From Epiperipatus broadwayi (lineage: Eukaryota; Onychophora; Udeonychophora; Euonychophora; Peripatidae): DNA of 64,000 nucleotides. The stretch is taken from the NCBI GenBank assembly GCA_028023455.1, contig JAQFVV010000031.1:5440237-5504236 (forward strand), in the 5' to 3' direction. Numbering within the stretch: the first letter of the stretch is position 1; every line of letters begins with the position of its first letter. Both the position numbers and the translations under genes were made by a program. Positions 34,769 to 44,666 of the stretch are shown here, piece by piece. The notes under the pieces were generated by a model. The model saw only the letters and a program-made list of their open reading frames with translations, was not told the DNA's origin and searched no databases.

Positions 34769-35413
34769 TCAACCATTATCAATCCACTGTAGGATGAAGG
34801 TCTCTCCAAGTTTAATCCATCTTCTCCGATCTTTAGCTTCTCTTCTCCACATCACCCCTACACATTTTCTTATTTCATCCATCCATCTTACATGTGGTCT
34901 CCTTCTGAGTCTTTTACAATCTCTTGGAATCCAGTTTAAAATTTCAATTGTCCATCTATTATCATCTCTTCTAGCAATATGTCCAGCCCAACTCCACTTC
35001 AATCTTTTAATTTTTTCAATGAGGTCAGTAACACCTGTTTGTTCTCTTACCCATACATTGCGTTTTCGATCTCTTTTTGTTACTCCCAACATACATCTCT
35101 CCATACTTCTTTGAGTGGTCTGAAGTCTCTGTATTGATCTTCTATTAAGTGTCCAAGTCTCAGATCCATAAGTAAGAACTGGTAAAACACATTTGTTAAA
35201 AACCTTTCTTTTCAAACACATAGACATATTTCCTTTTAATATCAAGTTATTTCTACCAAAAGCACACCAACCAAGTTTAATTCTATGATTAATTTCCTCT
35301 ATTATGTTTCCATCTGTATTAATAATCTGACCAATGTATTTGTAACTCTTAACTTCTTCTAATTCATCATAATCAATCTTTATTTTCATATTTGGAGCAA
35401 ATCGATTAAACAT
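34769..35413 (-). pseudogene. RTE C-terminal region (ORF part 3)
   Basis: 214 residues. Starts in the RT thumb (YDELEEVKSYKYIGQIINTD), then the typical RTE tail: VLTYGSETWTL, RRSIQRLQTTQRSMER, TGVTDLIEKIKRLKWSWAGH and RRRPHVRWMDEIRK. It ends ILQWIDNG at a stop just before the 3' repeats. The basic tail is thought to bind the template RNA. Confidence 0.9.
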
Positions 35414-35426
35414 TACTTTAGTCTTT

Positions 35427-36206
35427 TTAACATTTATCTTTAGTCCTACTTTCCTGCTTTATTTCCTGCAGCTCGGAAGCATTATTTGCAAAAACAACTA
35501 CATCATCTGCGAAATCTAAATGACTTAAATAATCTCCATTTACTTTCACTCCTTTAGTTTCCCATTTTAATCCACAGAATACTTCTTGCAGCACTGCTGT
35601 AAAAAGTTTTGGAGATATGGAGTCACCTTGTCTTACACCTTTCTCAATGTTGACTTTCCCAGTATCATTATGTAATCTAATTGTTGCTGTTGCATTTTTA
35701 TAAATATTCTTTAAAATATGACAATATCCTGGATCTATACCTTGATGATCCAATGCTTTAATCACTGAAGAAATGTTTATAGAATCAAATGCCTTTTCAT
35801 AATCTACAAATCCAAAACATAATGACAACTCATATTCATTTGTCCTTTCTATAACTTCTCTCAATACTTGAATATGATCTACTGTACTAAAACCACTTTT
35901 AAATCCAGCTTGTTTTCTTGGTTGGTGAAAATCCAAGGTTCTCTGTAGACGAGTTGTAATTATCTTGGTAAAAATTTTATATAAAACTGATAAAAGGCTG
36001 ATAGGTCTGTAATTTCTAATATCTTCTTTATCACCTTTTTTAAATATTAATATTATTACTGCATTCTTCCAATCATCCGGTACATCTTTATCATTTAGAC
36101 ATTTGGTATATAACTTTGCTAATATTTTTTCTGTTTCTTCACCTGCTTCTTTTAATATATCAATTATAATTCCATCATTACCTGGAGCCTTTCCTTTTTC
36201 ATACAT
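35427..36206 (-). pseudogene. RTE reverse transcriptase domain (ORF part 2)
   Basis: 259 residues. RT motifs in order: KAPGNDGI, PDDWKNAVIILIFKKGDKED with NYRPISLLSVLYKIFTKI, GFVDYEKAFDSI (motif A Asp), GVRQGDSISPKLFTAVLQEV (motif B) and LDFADDVVVFAN (motif C with the two catalytic Asp). The frame is lost after ELQEIKQES. Compared with the second element a short segment is deleted here (around 35445), so RT is disconnected from the C-terminal part. Confidence 0.92.
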
Positions 36207-37579
36207 TTAATTGCATTTCTCACTTCTTCATTTAAAATTCTGGGCAATTCGGAAGATGTAATAGATATAGGAGGTACTTGTTCTTTATTGCTATATAATT
36301 CTTGATAAAAATCTTCTACCAATTTCATAATGTCATCCCTCTTTTTAGTAATAATTCCATCTTTTTTCCTTATTGCAGATATAAATTTCCTACCAATACC
36401 AAAATGTTGTTTTACATTCTTAATACTTTTATTTTCTTCTACAGCTTTTCTTGCTAGTTCACAGTTATACTTTCTTATATCATTTTCAAGTCTTTTCCGC
36501 ACCATTTTACAAAATTCGAGATATTCAATTCTTTTTAATGCATCATTCTTGCATATCTTCATATTCCTTCTTTTCTTCATAAGTTCTCTAGTCTCAGTAG
36601 AAATTTTATTAGTCAATTGCTGCTTTTTTCTACCAGCTATCTTTGTTGCAGTTTTTAAAAGTGTATAAGTTATTTTCATATTAATTTCATTCAAATCTGA
36701 ATCATGTTCAAAATCTACTAATACTTGAAACCGATTTGTAAGTTCTAATTTAAATTCATTAGAATGTTTCTGAAGATTAGGAATATCAACTGTAAATATA
36801 GTTTTTCTTAATAATTTTTGTCTCTCTAGTTTTACATTAACATGTATCTTACCCCTTACTAATCGATGATCACTTCCTGTGTTAAATTTATTAAGAACAT
36901 TACAATCTTGAAATATGTATTTCCTGTTAGTCAAAATATAATCCAATTCTGCTGTACCTTCATTTGGATGCTTCCATGTCCATTTCCTTCTAACATTTTT
37001 CTCAAAAAAAGAATTCATAATATAAAGTTTTTCCTTCTTTGCAAACTCCACAAGTCTATGTCCTCTCTCATTTCTATTACCATAACCAAAATTACCTACA
37101 ACACTTTCATCTTTCATTTGTTTACCAATTCTAGCATTAAAATCTCCCATAACAATTTTAAAATGTTGTTTACTCTGATCAAAAGCCTTTTGTACATCCA
37201 TATAAAAATCTTCTACTACTTCATCACTGTGAGAACTTGTTGGGGCATAAACCTGAATTATCTGCATTTGATATCTGCTATTAAGTTGTATAACTAATCT
37301 TGCCACTCTGTCTGATACACCATCAATCTCCACAATATTGTTCTTCCACTTTTTATTTATAATGAATCCTACTCCACTTGTATTTCCAATATTTGTGTCT
37401 TTATAATAGAGCATATGTCCACTTTTTAAATCAATTGTCTCTTCACCTTTTCTTCTAACTTCACAAAGTCCAATAATATCCCATTTAATATAAGAGAGTT
37501 CTTCTTCTAATTCTTGCAATCTTCCTTCACTTGAAAGTGATCTGCAGTTGTAAGTACCTAAATAAAAAGTCCTCATCAA
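36164..37579 (-). pseudogene. RTE endonuclease domain and linker (ORF part 1)
   Basis: 471 residues. Apurinic-type endonuclease signature: TYNCRSL (metal-site Asn), GLCEVRRKG (Glu), VQVYAP-like IIQVYAPTSS, VMGDFNARIG (Asp and Asn) and GSDHRLV (terminal Asp-His). All catalytic positions are present, so this domain was intact until recently. The domain nicks the target strand to prime reverse transcription. After a helical linker it enters the RT at NAIKCMKK, where one A is missing from an A-run (about 36195); the frame then runs out after a few codons. The initiator used is the first in-frame Met; the natural start may lie upstream. Confidence 0.9.
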
Positions 37580-37602
37580 ATGGCAGCCTGGTTCTGCCTC
37601 CA

Positions 37603-38012
37603 GAAAGGAGTTTGCTATTAACTGAAAGGAGACCCTTTGAGTCCTCTTGGAGGCCTTAAAGGAACCGAGCAGGGCAAATTCCTAATGTCCACTCCATACG
37701 TTCTTGTCGTTGCAGCTGTTATTACTATATGTTTATTCATATAGTATACGAACATGGATGGGCTGCTCACCAACACGCATTAGCCATCATGGTGAGTTTA
37801 TTGGCTTTTTACCTCTGAGTTTAAGATCAAGAAACACCATGGTATTTCTTCTCAGTGCCTGATAAGGCAGAATGAATGTTTGTGTAAATGATAAAGATTT
37901 TTCCCAATTATACAATTATAACAGACAAAAATAAAGTATGGCCCTTAATCCCAGGAGGCTGTAAAATCACCAACCAAGGCAGTGGTTGGTGGCCAAAGGC
38001 GGAGGGTGCTAA

Positions 38013-38015
<3 letters not shown>
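37603..38015 (+). repeat. Inverted 5' segment of RTE LINE 1
   Basis: This plus-oriented segment matches the 5' region of LINE 2 at about 38085-38425: TTTGCTATTAACTGAAAGGA, GGAGGCCTTAAA, ATGGATGGGCTGCTCACCAA, and it ends GGAGGGTGCTAAGAA. It abuts the minus-strand body of LINE 1 head-on. It ends about 20 bases short of where the LINE 1 body begins, judged on the LINE 2 alignment. This is the arrangement left by twin priming (5' inversion with a small junction deletion). Confidence 0.75.

Positions 38016-38084
<69 letters not shown>
38016..38084. repeat. (TA)n microsatellite
   Basis: About 69 bases of TA between the inverted segment and the second RTE copy. Confidence 0.95.
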
Positions 38085-38087
<3 letters not shown>

Positions 38088-41000
38088 CTATTAACTGAAA
38101 GGAGACCCTTTGATTCCTCTTGGAGGCCTTAAAAGAACTGAGCAGGGCAAATGCCTAATGTCCACTCCATACGTTCTTGTCATTGCAGTTGTTATTACTA
38201 TGTGATTATTCATATAGTATACACACATGGATGGGCTGCTCACCAACATGCATTAGCCAGCATCCGGAGTTTATTGGCTTTTTTACCTCAGAGTTTAAGA
38301 ATATTTTTTCAATATATACAATCATGACAGACAAAAATAAATCACGGCCCTTATTCCCAGGAGGCTGTAAAGTAACCAACCAAGGAAGTGGTTGGTGGCT
38401 GAAGGCAGAGGGTGCTAAGAATCCCCTGATTGCAGACTCAGGCTGCCATTTGATGATGACTTCACTTTCAAGTGAAGGAAGATTGCAAGAGTTAGAAGAA
38501 GAACTGTCTTATATTAAATGGGACATTATTGGACTTTGTGAAGTTAGAAGAAAAGGTGAAGAAACAATTGAGTTAAAAAGTGGACATATACTCTACTATA
38601 AAGACACAAATATTGGAAATACAAGTGGAGTAGGATTCATTATAAATAAAAAATGGAAGAATAACATTGTGGAGATTGATGGTGTATCAGACAGAGTGGC
38701 AAGATTAGTTTTACAACTTAATAGAAGATACCAAATGCAGATAATTCAGGTTTATGCCCCAACAAGTTCTCATAGTGATGAAGTTGAAGATTTTTATATG
38801 GATGTACAAAAGGCTTTTGATCAGAGTAAACAACATTTTAAAATTGTTATGGCAGAGTTTAATGCTAGACTTGGTAAACAAATAAAAGATGAAAATGATG
38901 TAGGTAATTTTGGTTATGGTAATAGAAAAGAGAGAGGACATAGACTTGTGGAGGTTGCAGAAAGGAAAATGTTAAAAGGAAATGGACATGGAAGCATCCA
39001 AATGAATATATGGCAGAATTGGATTATATTTTGACTATTTTGACTAACTGAAAATACATATTTCAAGATTGTAATGTTCTTAATAAATTTAACACAGGAA
39101 GTGATCATCGATTAGTAAGATGTAAGATACATGTTAATGCAAAACTAGAAAGACAAAAATTATTAAGAAAAACAATATTTACAGTTTTTATTTCTAATCT
39201 TCATAAACATTCTAATGAATTTAAATTAGAACTTACAAATCAGTTTCAAGTATTAGTAGATTTTGAACATGATTCAGATTTGAACGACATTAATAGGAAA
39301 ATAAGTGATGCACTTTTAAAAACTGCAACAAAGATAGTTGGTAGAAAAAAGCAGCAATTAACCAATAAAATTTTTACTGAGACTAGAGAATTTATGAAGG
39401 AGAGAAGGAATATGAAAATATACAATAATTAAGCATTAAAAAAAATTGAATATCTAGAATTTTGTAAAATTGTATGGAAAAGAGTTGAAAATGATATAAG
39501 AAAGTATAATTGTGAACTAGCAAGGAAAGCTGTAGAAGAGAATAAAAGTCTAAAGAGTGTAAAACAACATTTTGCTATTGGTAGAAAATTTATATCTGCA
39601 ATAAGAAAAAAAGATTGCATTATTACTAAAAAGTGAGATGGCATTATTACTAAAAAGAGAGATGACATCATAAAATATGTAGAAGACTTGTATCAAAAAT
39701 TATATAGTCATAAAGAACAAGTGCCTACTATACATATTATATCTTCCGAATTGCCCAGAAATTTTGAATGAGACATGCAATTAAATTTATGAAGAAAGGA
39801 AAGGCTCCAGGTAATTATGGAATTGTAATTGATATATTAAAAGAAGCAGGTGAGGAAATAGAATTTTTTTTAGCAAAGTTAAATACCAAATGTCTAAATG
39901 ATAAATATGTACCAGATGATTGGAAAAATGCAGTGTTAATATTAATATTTAAAAAAGGTGATAAAGAAGACATTAGAAATTACAGACCTATCAGTTTTTT
40001 ATCAGTTTTATACAAAATTTTTACTAAGATAAATTACAACTCGTCTACCGAAAACACTGGATTTCCACCAACCAAGAGAACAAGCTGGATTTAAAAGTGG
40101 TTTTGGTACAGTAGATCATATCCAGGTATTGAGAAAAATTATAGAAAGGACAAATGAATATGAGTTGCCATTATGCTTAGGATTTGTAAACTATGAAAAG
40201 GCATTTGATTCTACAAACATTTCTTAAATGATTAAAGCATTGGATCATCAAGATGTAGATCCATGATATTGTAATATTTTGAAGAATATTTATAAAAATG
40301 AAAGAGCAACAATTAAATTACATAATGATAGTAGGAAAATCAACATTGAAAAGGGTGTAAAACAGGGTGACTCCATATCTCCAAAACTTTTTACAGCAGT
40401 GCTGCAGGAAGTATTTTGTGGATTAAAATGGGAAGCTAAAGGAGTGAAAGTAAATGGAGATTATTTAAGTCATTTAGATTTTTCAGATGATGTAGTTGAT
40501 TTTGCAAAAAATGCTTTAGAGCTACAGGAAATGTTGCAGGAGTTATCAGAAGAAAGTAGGAGAGTAGGACTAAAGATAAATGTTAAAAAGACTAAAGTAA
40601 TGTTTAATAGATTTTCTCAAAATATGAAAATAAAGATTGATTATGATGAGTTAAAAAAAGTTAACAGTTACAAATACCTTGGTCAGATTATTAATACAGA
40701 TGGAAATATAATGGATGAAATTAATCATAGAAATAAAGTGGGTTGGAGTGCTTTTGGTAGAAATAACTTGATACTAAAATGAAATATGCCTATGTGTTTG
40801 AAAAGGAAGCTTTTTAATAAATGTGTTTTGCCATTTATTACTTATGTATCTGAGACTTGGACACTAATAGAAGAGCAATACAGAGTCTTCAGACCACTCA
40901 TAGAAGTATGGAGAGATGCATTTTGGGAATAACAAGAAGGGATCGAAAATGCAATGTATGGGTAGGAGAACAAACAGGTGTTACTGATCTCATTGAAAAA

Positions 41001-41244
41001 ATTAAAAGACTGGAGTGGAGTTGGGCTGGACATATTGTTAGAAGAGATGAAAACATATGGGTAATTGAAATTTTAAACTGGATTCCAAGAGATTGTACAA
41101 GACCCAGAATAAGACCACATGTTAGATGGGTGGATGAAGTAAGAAAGTGTGCAGGGGTGATGTAGAGAAGAGAAACTAAAGATAGGAAAAGATGGATTGA
41201 ACTTGGAGAGACCTTCATTCTGCAGTGGATTGATAATGGTTGAA
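38085..41244 (+). mobile_element. RTE/BovB-type LINE 2, decayed
   Basis: Plus-strand relative of LINE 1, in opposite orientation. Together they form an inverted repeat with arms of about 2.8 kb. The endonuclease frame (38456-39034) has a deletion at its start that removes the TYNC region, carries VMAEFNARLG (catalytic Asp changed to Glu) and shifts frame near 38960. RT pieces lie at 39768-40094 and 40279-40782, with GVKQGDSISPKLFTAVLQEV and LDFSDDVVDF (first alanine of ADD changed to serine). The C-terminal tail is at 40857-41244, ending in the same FILQWIDNG. It has many stops, so it is older than LINE 1. It ends at a TA tract from which the HHR-C array starts. Confidence 0.88.
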
Positions 41245-41403
41245 GATATATATATATATATGAAAAACAAAAATAACACAAGTTAAAAAACTTGCTAATG
41301 CTTGTATTTATGATAACAGATGGCGTTCTACCAAAAACATCGTCAAGCGTAGTTTTCTGTTTACATAAATGTCAGAGCGAGTATTCACTATCTCTAACTT
41401 TAA

Positions 41404-41459
41404 TTCCACTTTCAGATCATGATTTCAAGCTATTTGCTATCGTCAGTGAAAGACAGGAA
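41404..41459 (-). ncRNA. Hammerhead ribozyme, HHR-C unit 1
   Basis: Minus strand. CUGACGA (41440-41446) and GAAA. Stem II is short: AG/CU around CAAAUAG, with a U-U next to the core. Stem III is the self-complementary AUCAUGAU; C at 41415 is the cleavage nucleotide, cut predicted at 41415/41414. Inner stem I CUUUCA/UGAAAG is a perfect 6-bp helix, then an internal loop (UGU against U) and outer stem UUCC/GGAA. The CAAAUA loop resembles loop II of the known Schistosoma satellite hammerhead. Self-cleavage is inferred; dimers are likely favoured. Confidence 0.75.
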
Positions 41460-41812
41460 TAAGAAACTAGATCTAAACACAAACTCTGAGCATTTATGAA
41501 ACAGTTTCTATTCAGCTTGCAAGCGTGAATCTTTTAGACACGTTAATGTCTTCAAACTCAGCATAGCAAGCCAGATAGCTACATGGGTCTGATCTCAGTT
41601 CAGCATCACCACATAGTAGAAGCCTCTGCAATATACATCATTGCAAGAAAGACCTCAAAGGTACATTTATGAAAAACAAAAAAAACACAAGTTAAAAAAC
41701 TTGCTAACGCTTGTATTTATGATAACAGATGGCGTTCTACCAAAAACACCGTCAAGCGTAGTTTTCTGTTTACATAAACGTCAGAGCGAGTATTCACTAT
41801 CTCTAACTTTAA

Positions 41813-41868
41813 TTCCACTTTCAGATCATGATTTCAAGCTATTTGCTATCGTCAGTGAAAGACAGGAA
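41813..41868 (-). ncRNA. Hammerhead ribozyme, HHR-C unit 2
   Basis: Same bases as unit 1, shifted by 409. Core box CUGACGA at 41849-41855. A transcript through units 1 and 2 would release a 409-nt monomer. Confidence 0.75.
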
Positions 41869-42221
41869 TAAGAAACTAGATCTAAACACAAACTCTGAGC
41901 ATTTATGAAACAGTTTCTATTCAGCTTGCAAGCGTGAATCTTTTAGACACGTTAATGTCTTCAAACTCAGCATAGCAAGCCAGATAGCTACATGGGTCTG
42001 ATCTCAGTTCAGCATCACCACATAGTAGAAGCCTCTGCAATATACATCATTGCAAGAAAGACCTCAAAGGTACATTTATGAAAAACAAAAAAAACACAAG
42101 TTAAAAAACTTGCTAACGCTTGTATTTATGATAACAGATGGCGTTCTACCAAAAACACCGTCAAGCGTAGTTTTCTGTTTACATAAACGTCAGAGCGAGT
42201 ATTCACTATCTCTAACTTTAA

Positions 42222-42277
42222 TTCCACTTTCAGATCATGATTTCAAGCTATTTGCTATCGTCAGTGAAAGACAGGAA
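42222..42277 (-). ncRNA. Hammerhead ribozyme, HHR-C unit 3
   Basis: Identical ribozyme; core box CUGACGA at 42258-42264. Confidence 0.75.
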
Positions 42278-42629
42278 TAAGAAACTAGATCTAAACACAA
42301 ACTCTGAGCATTTATGAAACAGTTTCTATTCAGCTTGCAAGCGTGAATCTTTTAGACACGTTAATGTCTTCAAACTCAGCATAGCAAGCCAGATAGCTAC
42401 ATGGGTCTGATCTCAGTTCAGCATCACCACATAGTAGAAGCCTCTGCAATATACATCATTGCAAGAAAGACCTCAAAGGTACATTTATGAAAAACAAAAA
42501 AACACAAGTTAAAAAACTTGCTAACGCTTGTATTTATGATAACAGATGGCGTTCTACCAAAAACACCATCAAGCGTAGTTTTCTGTTTACATAAACGTCA
42601 GAGCGAGTATTCACTATCTCTAACTTTAA

Positions 42630-42685
42630 TTCCACTTTCAGATCATGATTTCAAGCTATTTGCTATCGTCAGTGAAAGACAGGAA
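42630..42685 (-). ncRNA. Hammerhead ribozyme, HHR-C unit 4
   Basis: Identical ribozyme; core box CUGACGA at 42666-42672. The spacing from unit 3 is 408 because one A is missing from an A-run near the unit start. Confidence 0.75.
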
Positions 42686-43352
42686 TAAGAAACTAGATCT
42701 AAACACAAACTCTGAGCATTTATGAAACAGTTTCTATTCAGCTTGCAAGCGTGAATCTTTTAGACACGTTAATGTCTTCAAACTCAGCATAGCAAGCCAG
42801 ATAGCTACATGGGTCTGATCTCAGTTCAGCATCACCACATAGTAGAAGCCTCTGCAATATACATCATTGCAAGAAAGACCTCAAAGGTACATTTATGAAA
42901 AACAAAAAAAACACAAGTTAAAAAACTTGCTAACGCTTGTATTTATGATAACAGATGGCATTCTACCAAAAACACCGTCAAGCATAGTTTTCTGTTTACA
43001 TAAACGTCAGAGATAGTGAATGCTCGCTCTGATGTTTATGTAAACAGAAAACTATGCTTGACGGTGTTTTTGGTAGAACGCCATCTGTTATCATAAATAC
43101 AAGCGTTAGCAAGTTTTTTAACTTGTGTTTTTTTGTTTTTCATAAATGTACCTTTGAGGTCTTTCTTGCAATGATGTATATTGCAGAGGCTTCTACTATG
43201 TGGTGATGCTGAACTGAGATCAGACCCATGTAGCTATCTGGCTTGCTATGCTGAGTTTGAAGACATTAACGTGTCTAAAAGATTCACGCTTGCAAGCTGA
43301 ATAGAAACTGTTTCATAAATGCTCAGAGTTTGTGTTTAGATCTAGTTTCTTA

Positions 43353-43406
43353 TTCCTGTCTTTCACTGATAGAGCGGAAGCTTGAAATCATGATCTGAAA
43401 GTGGAA
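43353..43406 (+). ncRNA. Broken hammerhead, HHR-C inverted unit
   Basis: Plus strand. Stem I, GAAA and the stem III palindrome are intact, but the first box reads CUGAUAG (43366-43372) and stem II is rearranged to AGC-GGAA-GCU. The CUGANGA core is lost, so cleavage is not expected. The lesion is confined to the catalytic core. Confidence 0.6.
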
Positions 43407-43758
43407 TTAAAGTTAGAGATAGTGAATACTTGCTCTGACGTTTATGTAAACAGAAAACTACGCTTGACGGTGTTTTTGGTAGAACGCCATCTGTTATCAT
43501 AAATACAAGCGTTAGCAAGTTTTTTAACTTGTGTTTTTTTGTTTTTCATAAATGTACCTTTGAGGTCTTTCTTGCAATGATGTATATTGCAGAGGCTTCT
43601 ACTATGTGGTGATGCTGAACTGAGATCAGACCCATGTAGCTATCTGGCTTGCTATGCTGAGTTTGAAGACATTAACGTGTCTAAAAGATTCACGCTTGCA
43701 AGCTGAATAGAAACTGTTTCATAAATGCTCAGAGTTTGTGTTTAGATCTAGTTTCTTA

Positions 43759-43814
43759 TTCCTGTCTTTCACTGACGATAGCAAATAGCTTGAAATCATG
43801 ATCTGAAAGTGGAA
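43759..43814 (+). ncRNA. Hammerhead ribozyme, HHR-C last inverted unit
   Basis: Plus strand, same sequence as in forward units 1-4. CUGACGA 43772-43778, GAAA 43792-43795, stem III AUCA/UGAU (43795-43802), C43803 as cleavage nucleotide, UGAAAG (43804-43809) pairing with CUUUCA. Confidence 0.75.
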
Positions 43815-43917
43815 TTAAAGTTAGAGATAGTGAATACTCGCTCTGACGTTTATGTAAACAGAAAACTACGCTGACGGTGTTTTTGGTAGAACGCCATCTG
43901 TTATCATATATATATAT

Positions 43918-43955
43918 ATAGACACAGATATATAATAAGCCTGTGTTTCAGTTAT
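43918..43955 (+). repeat. HHR-A 5' fragment
   Basis: GACACAGATATATAATAAGC followed by CTGTGTTTCAGTTAT matches the first bases of the HHR-A units at 33771 and 34245, directly after the HHR-C array and a TA tract. Confidence 0.7.
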
Positions 43956-44543
43956 AATGTTGTCATTTGTACATTTCTTTATATGGTGCCAAGATAAAAA
44001 TATAATTGTGCACAATGTTGTTCAGCTGTAGCTAGACAATGGAGCATGCTGCTTGACAAGCAATTCAACTTATGAGCAAGGAGAAAAAATCATTTTGTAA
44101 CTGTAAACTTTATTATTATGATTTTTTTTAGTATAAGGTCTTAACATTTGTATTTAAGATATTACAATTATTTATTTTAAAACTAACTTGTTGTTATTAT
44201 ATAGTTTTAAGATATATTAACTTTATTATTATGTTTTTAAAAAAGCAAAAACAAATGGGTATTCAGAAAGTAATTTTCTAAACAAGGCAAATTTCAATAG
44301 TATTTTTTTTTTCTTTGATTGTATGGATTAATTAGCGGATCACGGGAAATGATCTTACATTATAATGTGATCATTGGTAATTTTATTTTGATTTAGATAT
44401 TACGTTTTTGCTTAATAATTTTGTGTCCTTTCTTTTATTTAAGAAACGGTATATGCCAATTAGTATTTTATGATCAATATTTTACATTGCTTGAATTTAA
44501 TGTTAAACAGTGAAATGAGCCATTGATAAAATTATCGTGTGTA

Positions 44544-44655
44544 GTTGTTTTTTCATATGTCATAGCATCGGCCGGGACGCGAACCCACAACCATCTGCAA
44601 CCAACTAGTTGCTTGCATAGCGCCTCCGATGACATCTCGGCTAACAACGCTTGAC
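44544..44655 (-). mobile_element. tRNA-derived SINE, copy 3 (second subfamily)
   Basis: Minus strand begins GTCAAGCGTTGTTAGCCGAG (A-box region), has a perfect B box (GGGTTCGCGTCCC), ends GATGCTATGACATATG plus an A tail, and is flanked by an 11-base direct repeat TATCGTGTGTA (44533-44543 and 44656-44666). The head and tail words are shared with copies 1 and 2 but the middle differs, so this is a distinct subfamily closer to a tRNA. Confidence 0.88.
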
Positions 44656-44666
44656 TATCGTGTGTA

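Larger units (their letters stand above)
34757..37602 (-). mobile_element. RTE/BovB-type LINE 1 (near full-length body)
   Basis: Minus-strand non-LTR retrotransposon with an AP-type endonuclease followed by a reverse transcriptase and the RTE C-terminal region, ending in short TGA/GATGAT-like repeats at its 3' end (34757-34770), as RTE elements do. The polyprotein is split by two lesions (near 36195 and 35445). The 5' end at 37602 is joined to an inverted copy of the element's own 5' region (37603-38015). Confidence 0.9.
41262..43907. repeat. HHR-C tandem array: 4.3 forward units and 2.2 inverted units of 409 bp
   Basis: Forward units start at 41262, 41671, 42080, 42489 and 42897 (periods 409, 409, 409, 408). 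The fifth is cut at about 43012. From there the sequence runs in the opposite orientation: a partial unit to 43141, a unit to 43547 and a partial unit to 43907. The forward units are nearly identical. TA tracts bound the array on both sides. Each full unit holds a hammerhead, on the minus strand in forward units and on the plus strand in inverted units. Identical 76-codon frames in units 2 and 3 are repeat artefacts. Organisation and unit size fit a retrozyme. Confidence 0.95.

Noticed and set aside
34596-35114. 172-codon plus-strand ORF
   Set aside because: It begins in CT/TA microsatellite sequence and continues antisense to the RTE C-terminal region.
36330-37297. Plus-strand ORFs of 112 and 143 codons
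   Set aside because: Antisense shadows of the RTE endonuclease and linker frame.
41641-42280. Two identical 76-codon ORFs (41641-41871 and 42050-42280)
   Set aside because: They are the same frame in successive units of the 409-bp hammerhead array, with no protein-like features; identity comes from the repeat.
41262-43907. CRISPR-like regular array
   Set aside because: Units of 409 bp are repeated whole with no unique spacers, and the context is an animal genome.
44544-44655. Functional tRNA gene
   Set aside because: A- and B-box words are present, but no cloverleaf with acceptor pairing can be drawn, and an A tail plus target duplication show it is a SINE.
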